9,413 bases of DNA from Clostridiales bacterium (lineage in GTDB: Bacteria; Bacillota; Clostridia; Caldicoprobacterales; DTU083). A program made the position numbers and the translations under genes. Below the pieces are notes generated by a model. The model did no database searches. It was not told the DNA's origin and saw only the letters and a program-made list of their open reading frames with translations. Shown one piece after another: positions 1-7,017 of this stretch. The number at the start of each line of letters is the position of its first letter. Within the stretch, counting starts at the first letter, position 1. Location: positions 1 to 9,413 of the forward strand of contig JAAZEK010000550.1 of assembly GCA_012512335.1 (NCBI GenBank), in the 5' to 3' direction.

Positions 1-520
1 TAGCAAAGCGTTGCACCCTTTGTGCAACTAAATCACCATAAGGCATAGGATGTCTAACAGCAATAACCTTAAGCCCGTTTTCCATAAGTATTTCAATAAT
101 CTTTCTTGATGTTTGGCTTTTCCCTGATCCAGTTCTAACAGCACATACAGAAATTACTGGTTTTGTACTTTTTATAGAAGTGCTATTAGGTCCAAGGAGA
201 GTAAAATTTGCACCATTAGCATTAACAATTGCAGAAATAGCCATGACCGTTTCGTACTTCACATCACTATAGGCAAAAACACATTCATCTACTTCCAGCT
301 CTTTAATCAGCTCAGGTAATTTATCCTGGGAGTATATCGGAATTCCTTCTGGATATAAGTCACCTGCTAAATCTGAAGGGTACTTCCTATCATCTATATC
401 TGGTATTTGTGTAGCGGTAAAAGCCACAACATTAAAAAGCTTATTGTTACGATAATATGTGTTGAAGTTGTGGAAATCACGACCTGCAGCACCTATAATA
501 ATGACATTCTTTTTATTCAC
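1..520 (-). CDS. COG2403-family P-loop protein (cyclic 2,3-diphosphoglycerate synthetase-like), N-terminal part
   Basis: This gene is cut by the window edge: 173 residues are visible and no stop is reached. It starts at a GTG (518-520) with a strong GAGGAGG ribosome binding site at 527-533, six bases away. The protein opens with a Rossmann-like strand and glycine motif (IIIGAAGRDFHNFN, residues 7-20), typical of COG2403. It then has an N-terminal nucleotide-binding-like domain, and a P-loop AVRTGSGKS at about 127-135 that begins a second, GTPase/ATPase-like domain. Relatives are about 440-460 residues long, so more than half is missing. Archaeal homologues make cyclic 2,3-diphosphoglycerate. 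The role of bacterial members is unsettled as far as I know; in clostridia they often lie near purine-degradation and carbamoyl-phosphate genes (recalled, not tested here). It lies 98 bp downstream of chrA but has its own promoter. I am confident of the family and not of the reaction. Confidence 0.82.
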   Translation of the reverse strand, partial: MNKKNVIIIGAAGRDFHNFNTYYRNNKLFNVVAFTATQIPDIDDRKYPSDLAGDLYPEGIPIYSQDKLPELIKELEVDECVFAYSDVKYETVMAISAIVNANGANFTLLGPNSTSIKSTKPVISVCAVRTGSGKSQTSRKIIEILMENGLKVIAVRHPMPYGDLVAQRVQRFA

Positions 521-556
521 GTAAATCCTCCTCTGTATAATTATTCATCATTAATC

Positions 557-585
557 ATTCTACGCCTTTAAGTGCTAGATGTAAA
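557..585 (-). promoter_or_regulatory. Promoter of the COG2403 gene
   Basis: Read on the minus strand, TTTACA (580-585) is followed after exactly 17 bases by TAGAAT (557-562). Each box matches 5 of 6 bases of the vegetative sigma consensus. Transcription would begin near 550, giving a leader of about 30 nt ahead of the GTG at 520. This suggests the gene is transcribed independently of chrA, which ends 34 bp upstream of the -35 box. No terminator hairpin is evident between chrA and this promoter, so read-through is also possible. Confidence 0.65.
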
Positions 586-618
586 GTTTTTTTTATTACT
601 TACCCTATGATGCTCTGT

Positions 619-1821
619 TTATCCTATAATAAATCCCGCAATTATAGTCATAAACACAATTAAAGGGGCTGGAACCTTTTTTGATAGCAACAAGGCTGTG
701 GTTATTAGCATAACAATAACATTTTCAAGAGTAAAGCCACTGTTTCTCATCAAGATCACAGCTGCTGAAGTTATTAATCCACTGGCTACAGCTACAATAC
801 CTTGTAGAGACACCTTAATTCCCCTGATCTTTTTTATACTTTCCCACACGGGATAGACAAAATAGATTAACAGCAAACCTGGTAGAAATATAGCCACACC
901 ACCAGTAACAGCACCCAGGATCTGAATAAAAGCACCTTCACCTCGGGCAGCCATACCACCCGCGTATGCGCTAAAGCTAAACATCGGTCCAGGTAAACCC
1001 TGAACAATTCCAAATCCTGTCAAGAACTCTTCGTTAGTCATGAATTGGTTAATCTCTACCAATTCACTATACATGAGTGGAACAACTACCTGTCCGCCTC
1101 CTATGACTAAATAACCATCGCGGTAGAAACTTTCAAACAGATGGACAATACGATTATCGCTTAATAAAGCAATTATAATGTTACCTATGGCAAAGATCCC
1201 AAAAACTATCAAGTATACCCATGGAGGTTTAACTTTTACTCGATTCCACAAGTCTTTTTCTTGCGAAGTAAGGATACTAACTACACCGCCAATAATTAGA
1301 ACTAATGGAAAAACCCAAGGTTCTCTTATAAAATAAGTAGTAATAGCCCCCAACAAGAAGAGTACCAAAGTAATATTGTCCTTGATTACCTTTCGGCCAA
1401 TGCGATATGCCGCTGCCACAATAAATCCAACAGCCATTGTGCTGATATAACGAAGCCCATCTTGAGATATGTTCATTCTAATTAGAAATTCACTTAAAAA
1501 CGATAGTGCAGTCATCAATATAAGCACTGGTAAAGCCCATATAACCATAGTAAGAAATGCTAGTTTCTGGCCACCTACCTTATGCCCTATGGCTACTATT
1601 GATTGTGTACTGCTCGGGCCGGGTAAAATAGTTGTTAAGGCTATAAGTTCCGCTAATTCTTCTTCCGTTAAATACTTTTTTTTTATAACCATTTGATCTG
1701 TGAAAACACCAAAGTGTGCTTCAGGCCCACCATAAGACCCTAAGGAACAAATGAAAACATCCATTAAAAAAGTGCTCCATCGTACATTTGTATAAGTTCC
1801 TGTATTGTTGTCTTTTTTCAT
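619..1821 (-). CDS. chrA: Chromate transporter, long-chain CHR family
   Basis: Membrane transporter of the CHR family, whose studied members export chromate; some members may carry other oxyanions. At 400 residues it is the long two-domain form, made of two homologous halves. Half one carries GGPEAHFG (residues 31-38) and LPGPSSTQ (66-73). Half two carries GGGQVVVP (241-248) and LPGPMFSFSAY (276-286). These are the paired GGP/GGG and PGP signatures of the family, and long hydrophobic segments surround them. I place the start at the ATG at 1819-1821 because GGAAAGG (1831-1837) precedes it by nine bases. An in-frame ATG at 1894-1896 would add 25 residues but has no ribosome binding site. The gene is divergent from the deaminase and upstream of the COG2403 gene on the same strand. 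No regulator gene is visible nearby, so inducibility by chromate cannot be inferred. Confidence 0.93.
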   Translation of the reverse strand: MKKDNNTGTYTNVRWSTFLMDVFICSLGSYGGPEAHFGVFTDQMVIKKKYLTEEELAELIALTTILPGPSSTQSIVAIGHKVGGQKLAFLTMVIWALPVLILMTALSFLSEFLIRMNISQDGLRYISTMAVGFIVAAAYRIGRKVIKDNITLVLFLLGAITTYFIREPWVFPLVLIIGGVVSILTSQEKDLWNRVKVKPPWVYLIVFGIFAIGNIIIALLSDNRIVHLFESFYRDGYLVIGGGQVVVPLMYSELVEINQFMTNEEFLTGFGIVQGLPGPMFSFSAYAGGMAARGEGAFIQILGAVTGGVAIFLPGLLLIYFVYPVWESIKKIRGIKVSLQGIVAVASGLITSAAVILMRNSGFTLENVIVMLITTALLLSKKVPAPLIVFMTIIAGFIIG

Positions 1822-1912
1822 TAAGTAAATCCTTTCCAGCAATAATTCAATTAGTTTAATAATGTTTATATACCCCTCGATTGGTCTATCTATCATATAA
1901 GTTACAATTAAA

Positions 1913-1923
1913 GGATATAATCC
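1913..1923 (+). promoter_or_regulatory. Candidate -10 box in a small dyad, ahead of the deaminase
   Basis: A perfect TATAAT (1916-1921) lies 38 bases before the deaminase ATG. It sits inside the dyad GGAT-ATA-ATCC (1913-1923). The sequence 17 bases upstream (TCATAT, 1893-1898) is a poor -35 box, so either the promoter is weak or activator-dependent, or the match is chance in AT-rich DNA. The divergent chrA promoter must lie in the same 138-bp spacer, but I see no convincing pair of boxes for it. Confidence 0.35.
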
Positions 1924-1959
1924 ACTTAAGAGAAAGTATTATGTTATTGGGAGTAGGAT

Positions 1960-2442
1960 ATGATTATGATAAACGATATAGATTTAAAACACCTGAAACG
2001 TTGTATTGAACTAGCTAAAATAGCATTGGAGAAAGGTGATGAACCTTTTGGGTCGGTTCTTGTATCAGCAGACGGGAAGGTACTTGCAGAGGATCATAAC
2101 AGGGTTGCTGGAGGCGATCATACACAACACCCAGAATTTGCTTTGGCCAGATGGTCGGCAGCTAATTTGACACATGAAGAAAGAAGTCAGGCTACAGTAT
2201 ATACCTCAGGTGAACATTGTCCAATGTGCGCCGCTGCCCATGGATGGGTTGGTTTAGGTCGAATAGTTTATGCAAGCTCATCTGAGCAACTGGTTAAATG
2301 GTTGAATGAAATGGGTATTACCCCTAGCCGTGTTCGAAATTTACCCATCCATGAAGTCATACGTGATACCATCGTAGGCGGCCCTGTTCCTGAACTAGCA
2401 GAGCAGATTCACCAGTTACATCGCCAGTTTTATAAAAAATAA
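1960..2442 (+). CDS. Nucleoside/nucleobase deaminase of the cytidine deaminase superfamily
   Basis: A 160-residue cytosolic zinc hydrolase related to guanine deaminase GuaD, cytosine deaminase and tRNA adenosine deaminase. It removes an exocyclic amino group from a base or nucleoside. The zinc site is visible: H57-P58-E59 supplies the histidine ligand and the catalytic glutamate, and C87-P-M-C90 supplies the two cysteines. Two features are unusual: the first motif reads HPE instead of the usual HAE, and the second is EHCPMC instead of EPCPMC. The segment EPFGSVLV (28-35) matches the family's N-terminal strand. Its length fits GuaD (about 156 residues), but the C-terminus does not show clear GuaD features, so the substrate is unknown. 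The ATG at 1960 follows GGGAG (1949-1953) by six bases. A second ATG two codons later is less well spaced. The 142-residue protein gene follows after 87 bp on the same strand. Confidence 0.88.
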   Translation: MIMINDIDLKHLKRCIELAKIALEKGDEPFGSVLVSADGKVLAEDHNRVAGGDHTQHPEFALARWSAANLTHEERSQATVYTSGEHCPMCAAAHGWVGLGRIVYASSSEQLVKWLNEMGITPSRVRNLPIHEVIRDTIVGGPVPELAEQIHQLHRQFYKK

Positions 2443-2529
2443 TGTCATTTTTTGGTTAGGTTAATAAGCCTGAATTCAAGCATACTAAAGATGTTTTTCA
2501 AAGCTTTAATTAAAAGGAGTGTTTTGGAA

Positions 2530-2958
2530 GTGAATGGTAATGCTGAGCTCTTAAACTTTGTTTATCAAAACTCACAAATGGGTGTAGAAACCCTAAATCA
2601 ATTAATTGGTATCGTTAAGGATGATAGTTTTAGGAAACATCTGGAATCACAGTATGATGAATACAAAAGTATTCATGATGCATCTAGGTCATTACTGAAT
2701 GAAAACGAATTAGATGAAAAAGGACTAGGAGCATTGGAAAAAATTAGAACATATTTAATGATTAACATGCAAACACTTACAGACAAAACTTCATCACACA
2801 TAGCAGAAATGTTAATAATAGGAAGTAACATGGGTGTAATTAACGCTGTTAAGAATCTTAAAAAATATTCTAATGCAGAATCAGATATTGCAAATCTTAT
2901 GGAAAGATTACTTAGATTTGAGGAGAATAATATACAACAGTTAAAAGAGTTCCTTTGA
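2530..2958 (+). CDS. Small all-helical protein, ferritin-like four-helix bundle in appearance; function unknown
   Basis: I do not assign a function. The 142-residue product is soluble, charged and predicted almost wholly helical, with no signal peptide or membrane segment. It opens NGNAELLNFVYQNSQMG, and a second conserved-looking block, SHIAEMLIIGSNMG, lies at about residues 90-103. I recall similar proteins in clostridial genomes annotated as hypothetical or ferritin-like. No clear pair of ExxH iron-binding motifs is visible, so metal binding should not be assumed. The frame is open back to a TTG at 2452, but AAGGAG (2514-2519) lies ten bases before the GTG at 2530, and four bases before a TTG at 2524. 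I chose the GTG because homologous-looking sequence begins there. It may be cotranscribed with the deaminase: no terminator or good promoter is visible in the 87-bp gap. Confidence 0.75.
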   Translation: MNGNAELLNFVYQNSQMGVETLNQLIGIVKDDSFRKHLESQYDEYKSIHDASRSLLNENELDEKGLGALEKIRTYLMINMQTLTDKTSSHIAEMLIIGSNMGVINAVKNLKKYSNAESDIANLMERLLRFEENNIQQLKEFL

Positions 2959-2993
2959 GTTAGAGTCGTAATATTTCTTTGTCATACAAGAGT

Positions 2994-3026
2994 GAGAACC
3001 TGAAGTTCGTTATAATTCAGGTTCTC
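2994..3026. terminator. Hairpin between convergent genes, probable bidirectional terminator
   Basis: A perfect 11-bp inverted repeat (GAGAACCTGAA at 2994-3004, TTCAGGTTCTC at 3016-3026) encloses an 11-base loop. It sits 35 bp after the stop of the helical protein gene and 27 bp after the stop of the iron transporter ATPase. The position fits a shared terminator. Neither strand has the expected run of Ts directly after the stem, so it may be weak, factor-assisted or an mRNA 3'-end stabiliser. Confidence 0.5.
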
Positions 3027-3053
3027 TAGATTTAAAATAAACAATTCCATTTC

Positions 3054-3806
3054 TTAAAAAACTGCTATTGGTCCGTATGGTCCATTGATTATATCTATTT
3101 TTGTATCGAATATTTCTGTTAAAACCTCTGAGTCCATAATCTCCTCCACGGTTCCAAAAGCAGCTATTTTTCCATCCTTCATTGCACATATTCTGTCAGA
3201 ATACTTAGCTGCAAAATTTATGTCATGCATAACAGTTAAAATTGTTCTTCCAAATTCATCAGCAGCACGCCTCAAATGCTCCATCATTTGGACAGAGCGG
3301 GCAACATCAAGATTATTAAGGGGTTCATCTAAAAGTACATATTCAGTCTCCTGACACAATACCATTGCTACATATACTCTTTGCCTCTGTCCTCCAGAAA
3401 GCTCATCTAAGTATCGACTTTCTAAATCAGTCAGACCTAAAAAGTCGATATACTTGGAAATTATCTTCTCATCTTTTTTAGTCAACCTACCCTTTGAATA
3501 TGGAAAACGTCCAAATCCTACTAATTGCCTAACTGTAAGCTTAGTTATGAAGTGATTTTCTTGGCGTAAAATAGTTAATATTTTTGCCAAATCCTCTGAT
3601 TTCGATTTAGCAACATCCATGCTTGCTACCTTAATTTGACCTTCATCCATATCCAAAAGTCTTCCTATCATTAAAAGGGTTGTTGACTTTCCCGCACCAT
3701 TAGGTCCAATTAGAGAGGTAAGGCCTGCTTTTGGTATTGTTATACTAACGGGACCTATTTCCACCTCGTCAGTATAAATTTTCTTAACGGCATTTATATT
3801 TATCAT
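3054..3806 (-). CDS. yclP: Siderophore ABC transporter ATPase, YclP-like
   Basis: The 250-residue ATPase that powers ferric-siderophore import at the inner face of the membrane. All ABC motifs are intact: Walker A GPNGAGKST (34-42), Q-loop Q82, signature LSGGQ (136-140), Walker B YVLLDEP (156-162) with catalytic E161, and switch histidine H194. The stretch VGFGRFPYSKGRLT (96-109) and LNNLD (163-167) closely resemble Bacillus subtilis YclP, the ATPase of the petrobactin importer, as I recall that sequence. FecE, FepC and CeuD are more distant relatives. It is the last gene of the operon. Its ATG overlaps the stop of the preceding permease as ATGA (3803-3806), preceded by a purine-rich AAGGAAGGGA, which implies translational coupling. 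The exact siderophore cannot be told from the ATPase. Confidence 0.93.
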   Translation of the reverse strand: MININAVKKIYTDEVEIGPVSITIPKAGLTSLIGPNGAGKSTTLLMIGRLLDMDEGQIKVASMDVAKSKSEDLAKILTILRQENHFITKLTVRQLVGFGRFPYSKGRLTKKDEKIISKYIDFLGLTDLESRYLDELSGGQRQRVYVAMVLCQETEYVLLDEPLNNLDVARSVQMMEHLRRAADEFGRTILTVMHDINFAAKYSDRICAMKDGKIAAFGTVEEIMDSEVLTEIFDTKIDIINGPYGPIAVF

Positions 3807-4864
3807 AAAGATCCCTTCCTTAGTATTATAACTAGAAATGTTATTCCGCCAAACATTTCAATAATAATTGAAACTACCCCTTGAGCATTGAACACATGAT
3901 TCATAAAGAAATATGCTCCAGTTAATATTAAAAAACCTATAGCAAGTGCCATTGGAAAGATATACCTGTGATCATAGGTCTGGGCAGCCTGATAACTTAA
4001 GGTTGCAACTAAAAATCCATAAAAAGTAAGTGGGCCAACCAAGGCAGTGGATATTGACATTAAAATAGAGACTAATACAAGAGTATAAATCACGCTAAAT
4101 TGGTGATTAACTCCTAAGGATGTACTAACATCTTTCCCAAGTGAAACTACATTTAGCTTTTTAGAATGCGCAATAAGAAGTATAGCAACGATTATAACTA
4201 TTGGTATTGCAATTGGAAAATATTTCACGTCTGCATTGTTTACAGAACCAAACAGTCTAGCTTGTAATATATCAAACTCAGATGGGGCAAGAAGCCTTCT
4301 CATAAATGATGACAAGGACCTAAGTCCAGTTCCTATAATTACTCCAACCAAAAGCATAAGCTGTAAATTTCCGTATTTTCCAGAAAGCAACCACCCAAAA
4401 AGCAACAAGCACATAATCACCATAGCAGCGACCTGAAACACAAATGACCCAACACCACTAAAACCAATTAAAGTACCAGCACCAAAGAAAAAAACTGTAC
4501 TAGTTTGTATTGTCGAATAAAGTGCTTCAAAACCTAATAGTGATGGAGTTATAACCTTGTTATTTGTTATTGATTGGAAAGCAACAGTAGATAAGCTTTG
4601 ACAAAATGCAGAAATAATCATTGCCACAACAGCTACCATCCTTCTCCTAACAACTGGAATAAAAGAAGGGGAATTTACTGGGACTGGATTGTTATAAACT
4701 AAAAGTCCATATGAAGCAAGAAGTCCTAAAGCAATCAAAGTTATAAGCAGTATCCAATACCTTTTTTCTGCTTTGTTAGAACGAAAAGCACTAGCTGATC
4801 TTTTCTCACATGGAATTGAGTTTATCACAAGTTTTTCTTTGTTACTATAGACTAATTCTGTCAT
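3803..4864 (-). CDS. yclO: Siderophore ABC transporter permease, YclO-like (FecCD family)
   Basis: A 353-residue integral membrane permease, one of the two that form the import channel. About nine to ten hydrophobic helices are visible. Family features include the RRRMVAVVAMIISA entry to an early helix (about residues 73-86), SLGKDVSTSLGV (about 241-252), and GPLTFYGFLVATLSY (about 278-292), the region that contacts the ATPase. Compared with B. subtilis YclO, recalled as about 315 residues, it has a longer cytosolic N-terminus of about 35 polar residues. The start is nevertheless supported: GAGGAGG lies five bases upstream of the ATG, which overlaps the stop of the first permease as ATGA (4861-4864). 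Its own stop overlaps the ATPase start. It should act only as a heterodimer with the yclN-like protein. Confidence 0.92.
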   Translation of the reverse strand: MTELVYSNKEKLVINSIPCEKRSASAFRSNKAEKRYWILLITLIALGLLASYGLLVYNNPVPVNSPSFIPVVRRRMVAVVAMIISAFCQSLSTVAFQSITNNKVITPSLLGFEALYSTIQTSTVFFFGAGTLIGFSGVGSFVFQVAAMVIMCLLLFGWLLSGKYGNLQLMLLVGVIIGTGLRSLSSFMRRLLAPSEFDILQARLFGSVNNADVKYFPIAIPIVIIVAILLIAHSKKLNVVSLGKDVSTSLGVNHQFSVIYTLVLVSILMSISTALVGPLTFYGFLVATLSYQAAQTYDHRYIFPMALAIGFLILTGAYFFMNHVFNAQGVVSIIIEMFGGITFLVIILRKGSL

Positions 4865-5874
4865 TTTGGCCTCCTCTGTCTCAGCAAGATAACAATAAAT
4901 ACAACTGCCCCTACTGTTCCAAGTATTAGAGAGACAGGTACTTCAAATGGTGAAATAATGGTTCGAGAAATTATGTCACAAAGAGTTATAGTACCCATAC
5001 CTAGCAAACATACCCAAGGTAAATTACTTCTAAGGTCATCACCTCTAAACATTGAAACAATATTTGGTACGATTAAACCTAAAAAAGGTAAGTTTCCGAT
5101 AACAGCTGCGACTACTCCTACAGCAAAGGATATAAGTCCAGTGCCTAAAAGAACAATTCTATTATAATTTAGCCCCAGGCTAGTTGTAATGTCCTCTCCC
5201 AGACCAGCTATAGTTAATCTGTCAGCATAGATAAATATGAGAACAGTAACTACAACAATAAGCCACAAATATTCATATCTACCGATTTGAACTGATGCGA
5301 ATGATCCTACAAACCAATTCTCGACACTTTGGGTCATTTGAAAAACCAGCCCAATAAAAGTAGATATTGCGGAAATAATAGCTCCAAGCATCATCCCAAT
5401 TATGGGTACAACTAAGGAAGAACGAAGCTTAATTCTTCGTAAAAATAAAAAGAAAATCATTGTACCTATAAAAGAAAAAATAATTGCACCTGTCATTCTT
5501 TGAAATAAAGTTGGTGCTGGAAATAATAAATAAACTAAAGTAAGTCCTATACCAGCCCATTCAATAGTCCCCGTTGTAGTAGGTTCAACCAATCTGTTTT
5601 GCGTAATTAGCTGCATTACTAAGCCTGATATTGCCATTGCTGCACCAGTTAGCATTAGTGCTGTTGTTCTTGGAACACGAGTAATGAAAAACATACTCAT
5701 TCCATCCTCTTGTCCTCTTATATCATAGACTCCAGTAAGCAGGGATATAATACCTAAAATAACAACTATCAGAATCGCCAATATAAAGGATTTTGTCCAT
5801 AATTTTTTTTGATTACTACTTTGGGGCTGAGAATTCTCAGCCCTAGTAGATAATTTTGTTGTATGTATCGACAC
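4861..5874 (-). CDS. yclN: Siderophore ABC transporter permease, YclN-like (FecCD family)
   Basis: A 337-residue membrane permease paired with the YclO-like subunit. Typical segments are RVPRTTALMLTGAAMAISG (66-84), the adjacent QLITQNRLVEPTTTG (88-102), AGLGEDITTSLGLN (223-236) and GLIVPNIVSMFRGDD (266-280), the last being the coupling region to the ATPase. The order and wording of these segments resemble B. subtilis YclN. The GTG start (5872-5874) follows AAGGAGT (5881-5887) by six bases, and the receptor gene ends only 18 bp upstream. The first 25 residues are polar and appear dispensable for the fold. Codons 11-17 contain a 20-bp perfect palindrome, listed separately. The stop overlaps the next permease's start by four bases. 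Confidence 0.93.
   Translation of the reverse strand: MSIHTTKLSTRAENSQPQSSNQKKLWTKSFILAILIVVILGIISLLTGVYDIRGQEDGMSMFFITRVPRTTALMLTGAAMAISGLVMQLITQNRLVEPTTTGTIEWAGIGLTLVYLLFPAPTLFQRMTGAIIFSFIGTMIFFLFLRRIKLRSSLVVPIIGMMLGAIISAISTFIGLVFQMTQSVENWFVGSFASVQIGRYEYLWLIVVVTVLIFIYADRLTIAGLGEDITTSLGLNYNRIVLLGTGLISFAVGVVAAVIGNLPFLGLIVPNIVSMFRGDDLRSNLPWVCLLGMGTITLCDIISRTIISPFEVPVSLILGTVGAVVFIVILLRQRRPK
5824..5843. repeat. 20-bp perfect palindrome inside the yclN-like gene
   Basis: GGGCTGAGAA followed directly by its reverse complement TTCTCAGCCC. In the mRNA this can fold into an eight-pair GC-rich stem with an AAUU loop, 32-51 nt after the start codon and about 70 nt after the end of the receptor gene. 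There is no U-run after it on either strand, so it is not an intrinsic terminator. Its position suggests an effect on mRNA decay or on translation of the permease relative to the receptor. That is inference. Confidence 0.6.
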
Positions 5875-5892
5875 AACAATACTCCTTTTTAA

Positions 5893-6927
5893 TCAGTTAG
5901 CAAAAGCTGCTACAATACCCCCGAACAACTCTAAATATGTTTGTATTGATTCATTTACATAAGTGTCATTTGGTGCATAAACTATATTTTTATCAATAAC
6001 TGCAGTGTTGTTTTGTAGTGCAGGTGAATTATCGATAATATCCTGAGCAGGAACTGCATCTGTCGAAGAAGATACGGAAGCGTCACGATCCAATACAAAA
6101 ATCCAATCTGGATTACTTTGTGCTATAGCTTCAACAGAAATATCATCGCCTTGATGGTCTGAAGTTGAGTTATCAATACTTAATGCCGGCACCCAATTAA
6201 AGATTTCATACATTGGTCCCCATACACGTCCTGAACCTGGTGCTGAGAAACCGATATTCCCACCAGACACTATAACACTCATAACTGTATCTGTTCCATT
6301 ATATGCAGACTTAGCATCTTCCATTGCCTTTTCAAAATCAGCTACTAATTTTTCAGCCTCGTTATTCTTATCAAAGATTTGGCCTAGTGAAATTGTAGAA
6401 TGTACAAGTCCATTTAATAAATTTTCTCCTGGAGAATCAGCTTCTTCAGAAATATCAAAATTAAGGTCAATAACTGCTGCATCAGGTACTAATGCTTTTA
6501 TTTCTTCGTAAAAACTAGCAAATCTTTGACCTATAATTACTAGTTCAGGTTCTAAAGCAGCTATAATTTCAAGATTAGGTTCACGATGATTTCCGATATC
6601 TTGAACTGTGTCATCACTTACATATGGTGATTCAACTGGCATTACAGACTTTGGAACCGCTACTAATTCGATTCCCCAATCTGACAAAGTTTCAAAGGTT
6701 CTATTATCCAAGGCAACAACATTCTTAGGATTAACAGGAACAGTTACAGTACCATGAATATCAGTAATTTCAACAGTTAAGTTTTTAGCATCATCAGAAT
6801 CGATTCCTAGCTCGTCTGTTTTAGGTGCTTGTGCTTCATTACCTAGGCTTGAACAAGCAGTGGCCATCACCATCATTACAATAATTGCAATAATAGAAGT
6901 TAGTTTTAAATATTTTATTTTTTTCAC
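5893..6927 (-). CDS. yclQ: Siderophore-binding lipoprotein, YclQ/CeuE-like
   Basis: A 344-residue substrate-binding lipoprotein anchored outside the membrane, delivering the ferric siderophore to the permeases. The signal peptide has a basic start (KKIKYLK), a hydrophobic stretch and a lipobox ATAC with the lipidated Cys25. The mature part is a class III binding protein: GTVTVPVNPKNVVALD (about 59-74), GNHREPNLEIIAALEPELVII (about 112-132) and SVEAIAQSNPDWIFVLDRD. H258 (in SDHQGDD) and Y323 (in NDTYVNES) line up by context with the His and Tyr that CeuE uses to hold ferric tetradentate catecholates; this is my alignment by eye. The start is the GTG at 6925-6927, eight bases after AAGGGG (6936-6941). 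A longer frame from a GTG at 7011 would run through the Fur operator and predicted transcription start, so I reject it. First gene of the four-gene operon. Confidence 0.92.
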   Translation of the reverse strand: MKKIKYLKLTSIIAIIVMMVMATACSSLGNEAQAPKTDELGIDSDDAKNLTVEITDIHGTVTVPVNPKNVVALDNRTFETLSDWGIELVAVPKSVMPVESPYVSDDTVQDIGNHREPNLEIIAALEPELVIIGQRFASFYEEIKALVPDAAVIDLNFDISEEADSPGENLLNGLVHSTISLGQIFDKNNEAEKLVADFEKAMEDAKSAYNGTDTVMSVIVSGGNIGFSAPGSGRVWGPMYEIFNWVPALSIDNSTSDHQGDDISVEAIAQSNPDWIFVLDRDASVSSSTDAVPAQDIIDNSPALQNNTAVIDKNIVYAPNDTYVNESIQTYLELFGGIVAAFAN

Positions 6928-6987
6928 TCGATTTACCCCTTGTAGTAGTTTATTTTTGTTATCGAAGCTTGGCCATAACTTCAGTCT

Positions 6988-7006
6988 ATTGATAATGATT
7001 ATCAAT
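6988..7006 (-). promoter_or_regulatory. Fur operator (iron box)
   Basis: A perfect 9-1-9 inverted repeat whose core, TGATAAT-G-ATTATCA (6990-7004), matches the classical Bacillus 7-1-7 Fur box exactly. It starts about 12 bases downstream of the operon's -10 box, covering roughly +5 to +24, a position where bound Fur would block transcription. Iron-replete repression of the whole yclQNOP-like operon is therefore expected. A looser dyad, TTGAT...ATCAA (7012-7027), overlaps the -10 box and might extend the binding region. Confidence 0.92.
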
Positions 7007-7017
7007 TTCACTTGATT

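Noticed and set aside
1822..1896. 25-residue N-terminal extension of ChrA
   Set aside because: The upstream ATG has no ribosome binding site, while the ATG at 1821 has GGAAAGG at a fair distance and gives a usual family length.
2452..2529. TTG start at 2452 for the small helical protein
   Set aside because: There is no ribosome binding site ahead of it and the extra 26 residues do not look like the rest. AAGGAG at 2514-2519 points to 2530 (or 2524).
3085..5167. Short plus-strand open frames at 3085-3354, 4236-4436 and 4958-5167
   Set aside because: They lie antisense inside the well-conserved transporter genes, lack ribosome binding sites and have no recognisable domains.
6928..7011. N-terminal extension of the siderophore-binding protein to a GTG at 7011
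   Set aside because: The extension is encoded by the Fur operator and the predicted start of the transcript. The GTG at 6927 has a good ribosome binding site and yields a normal lipoprotein signal.
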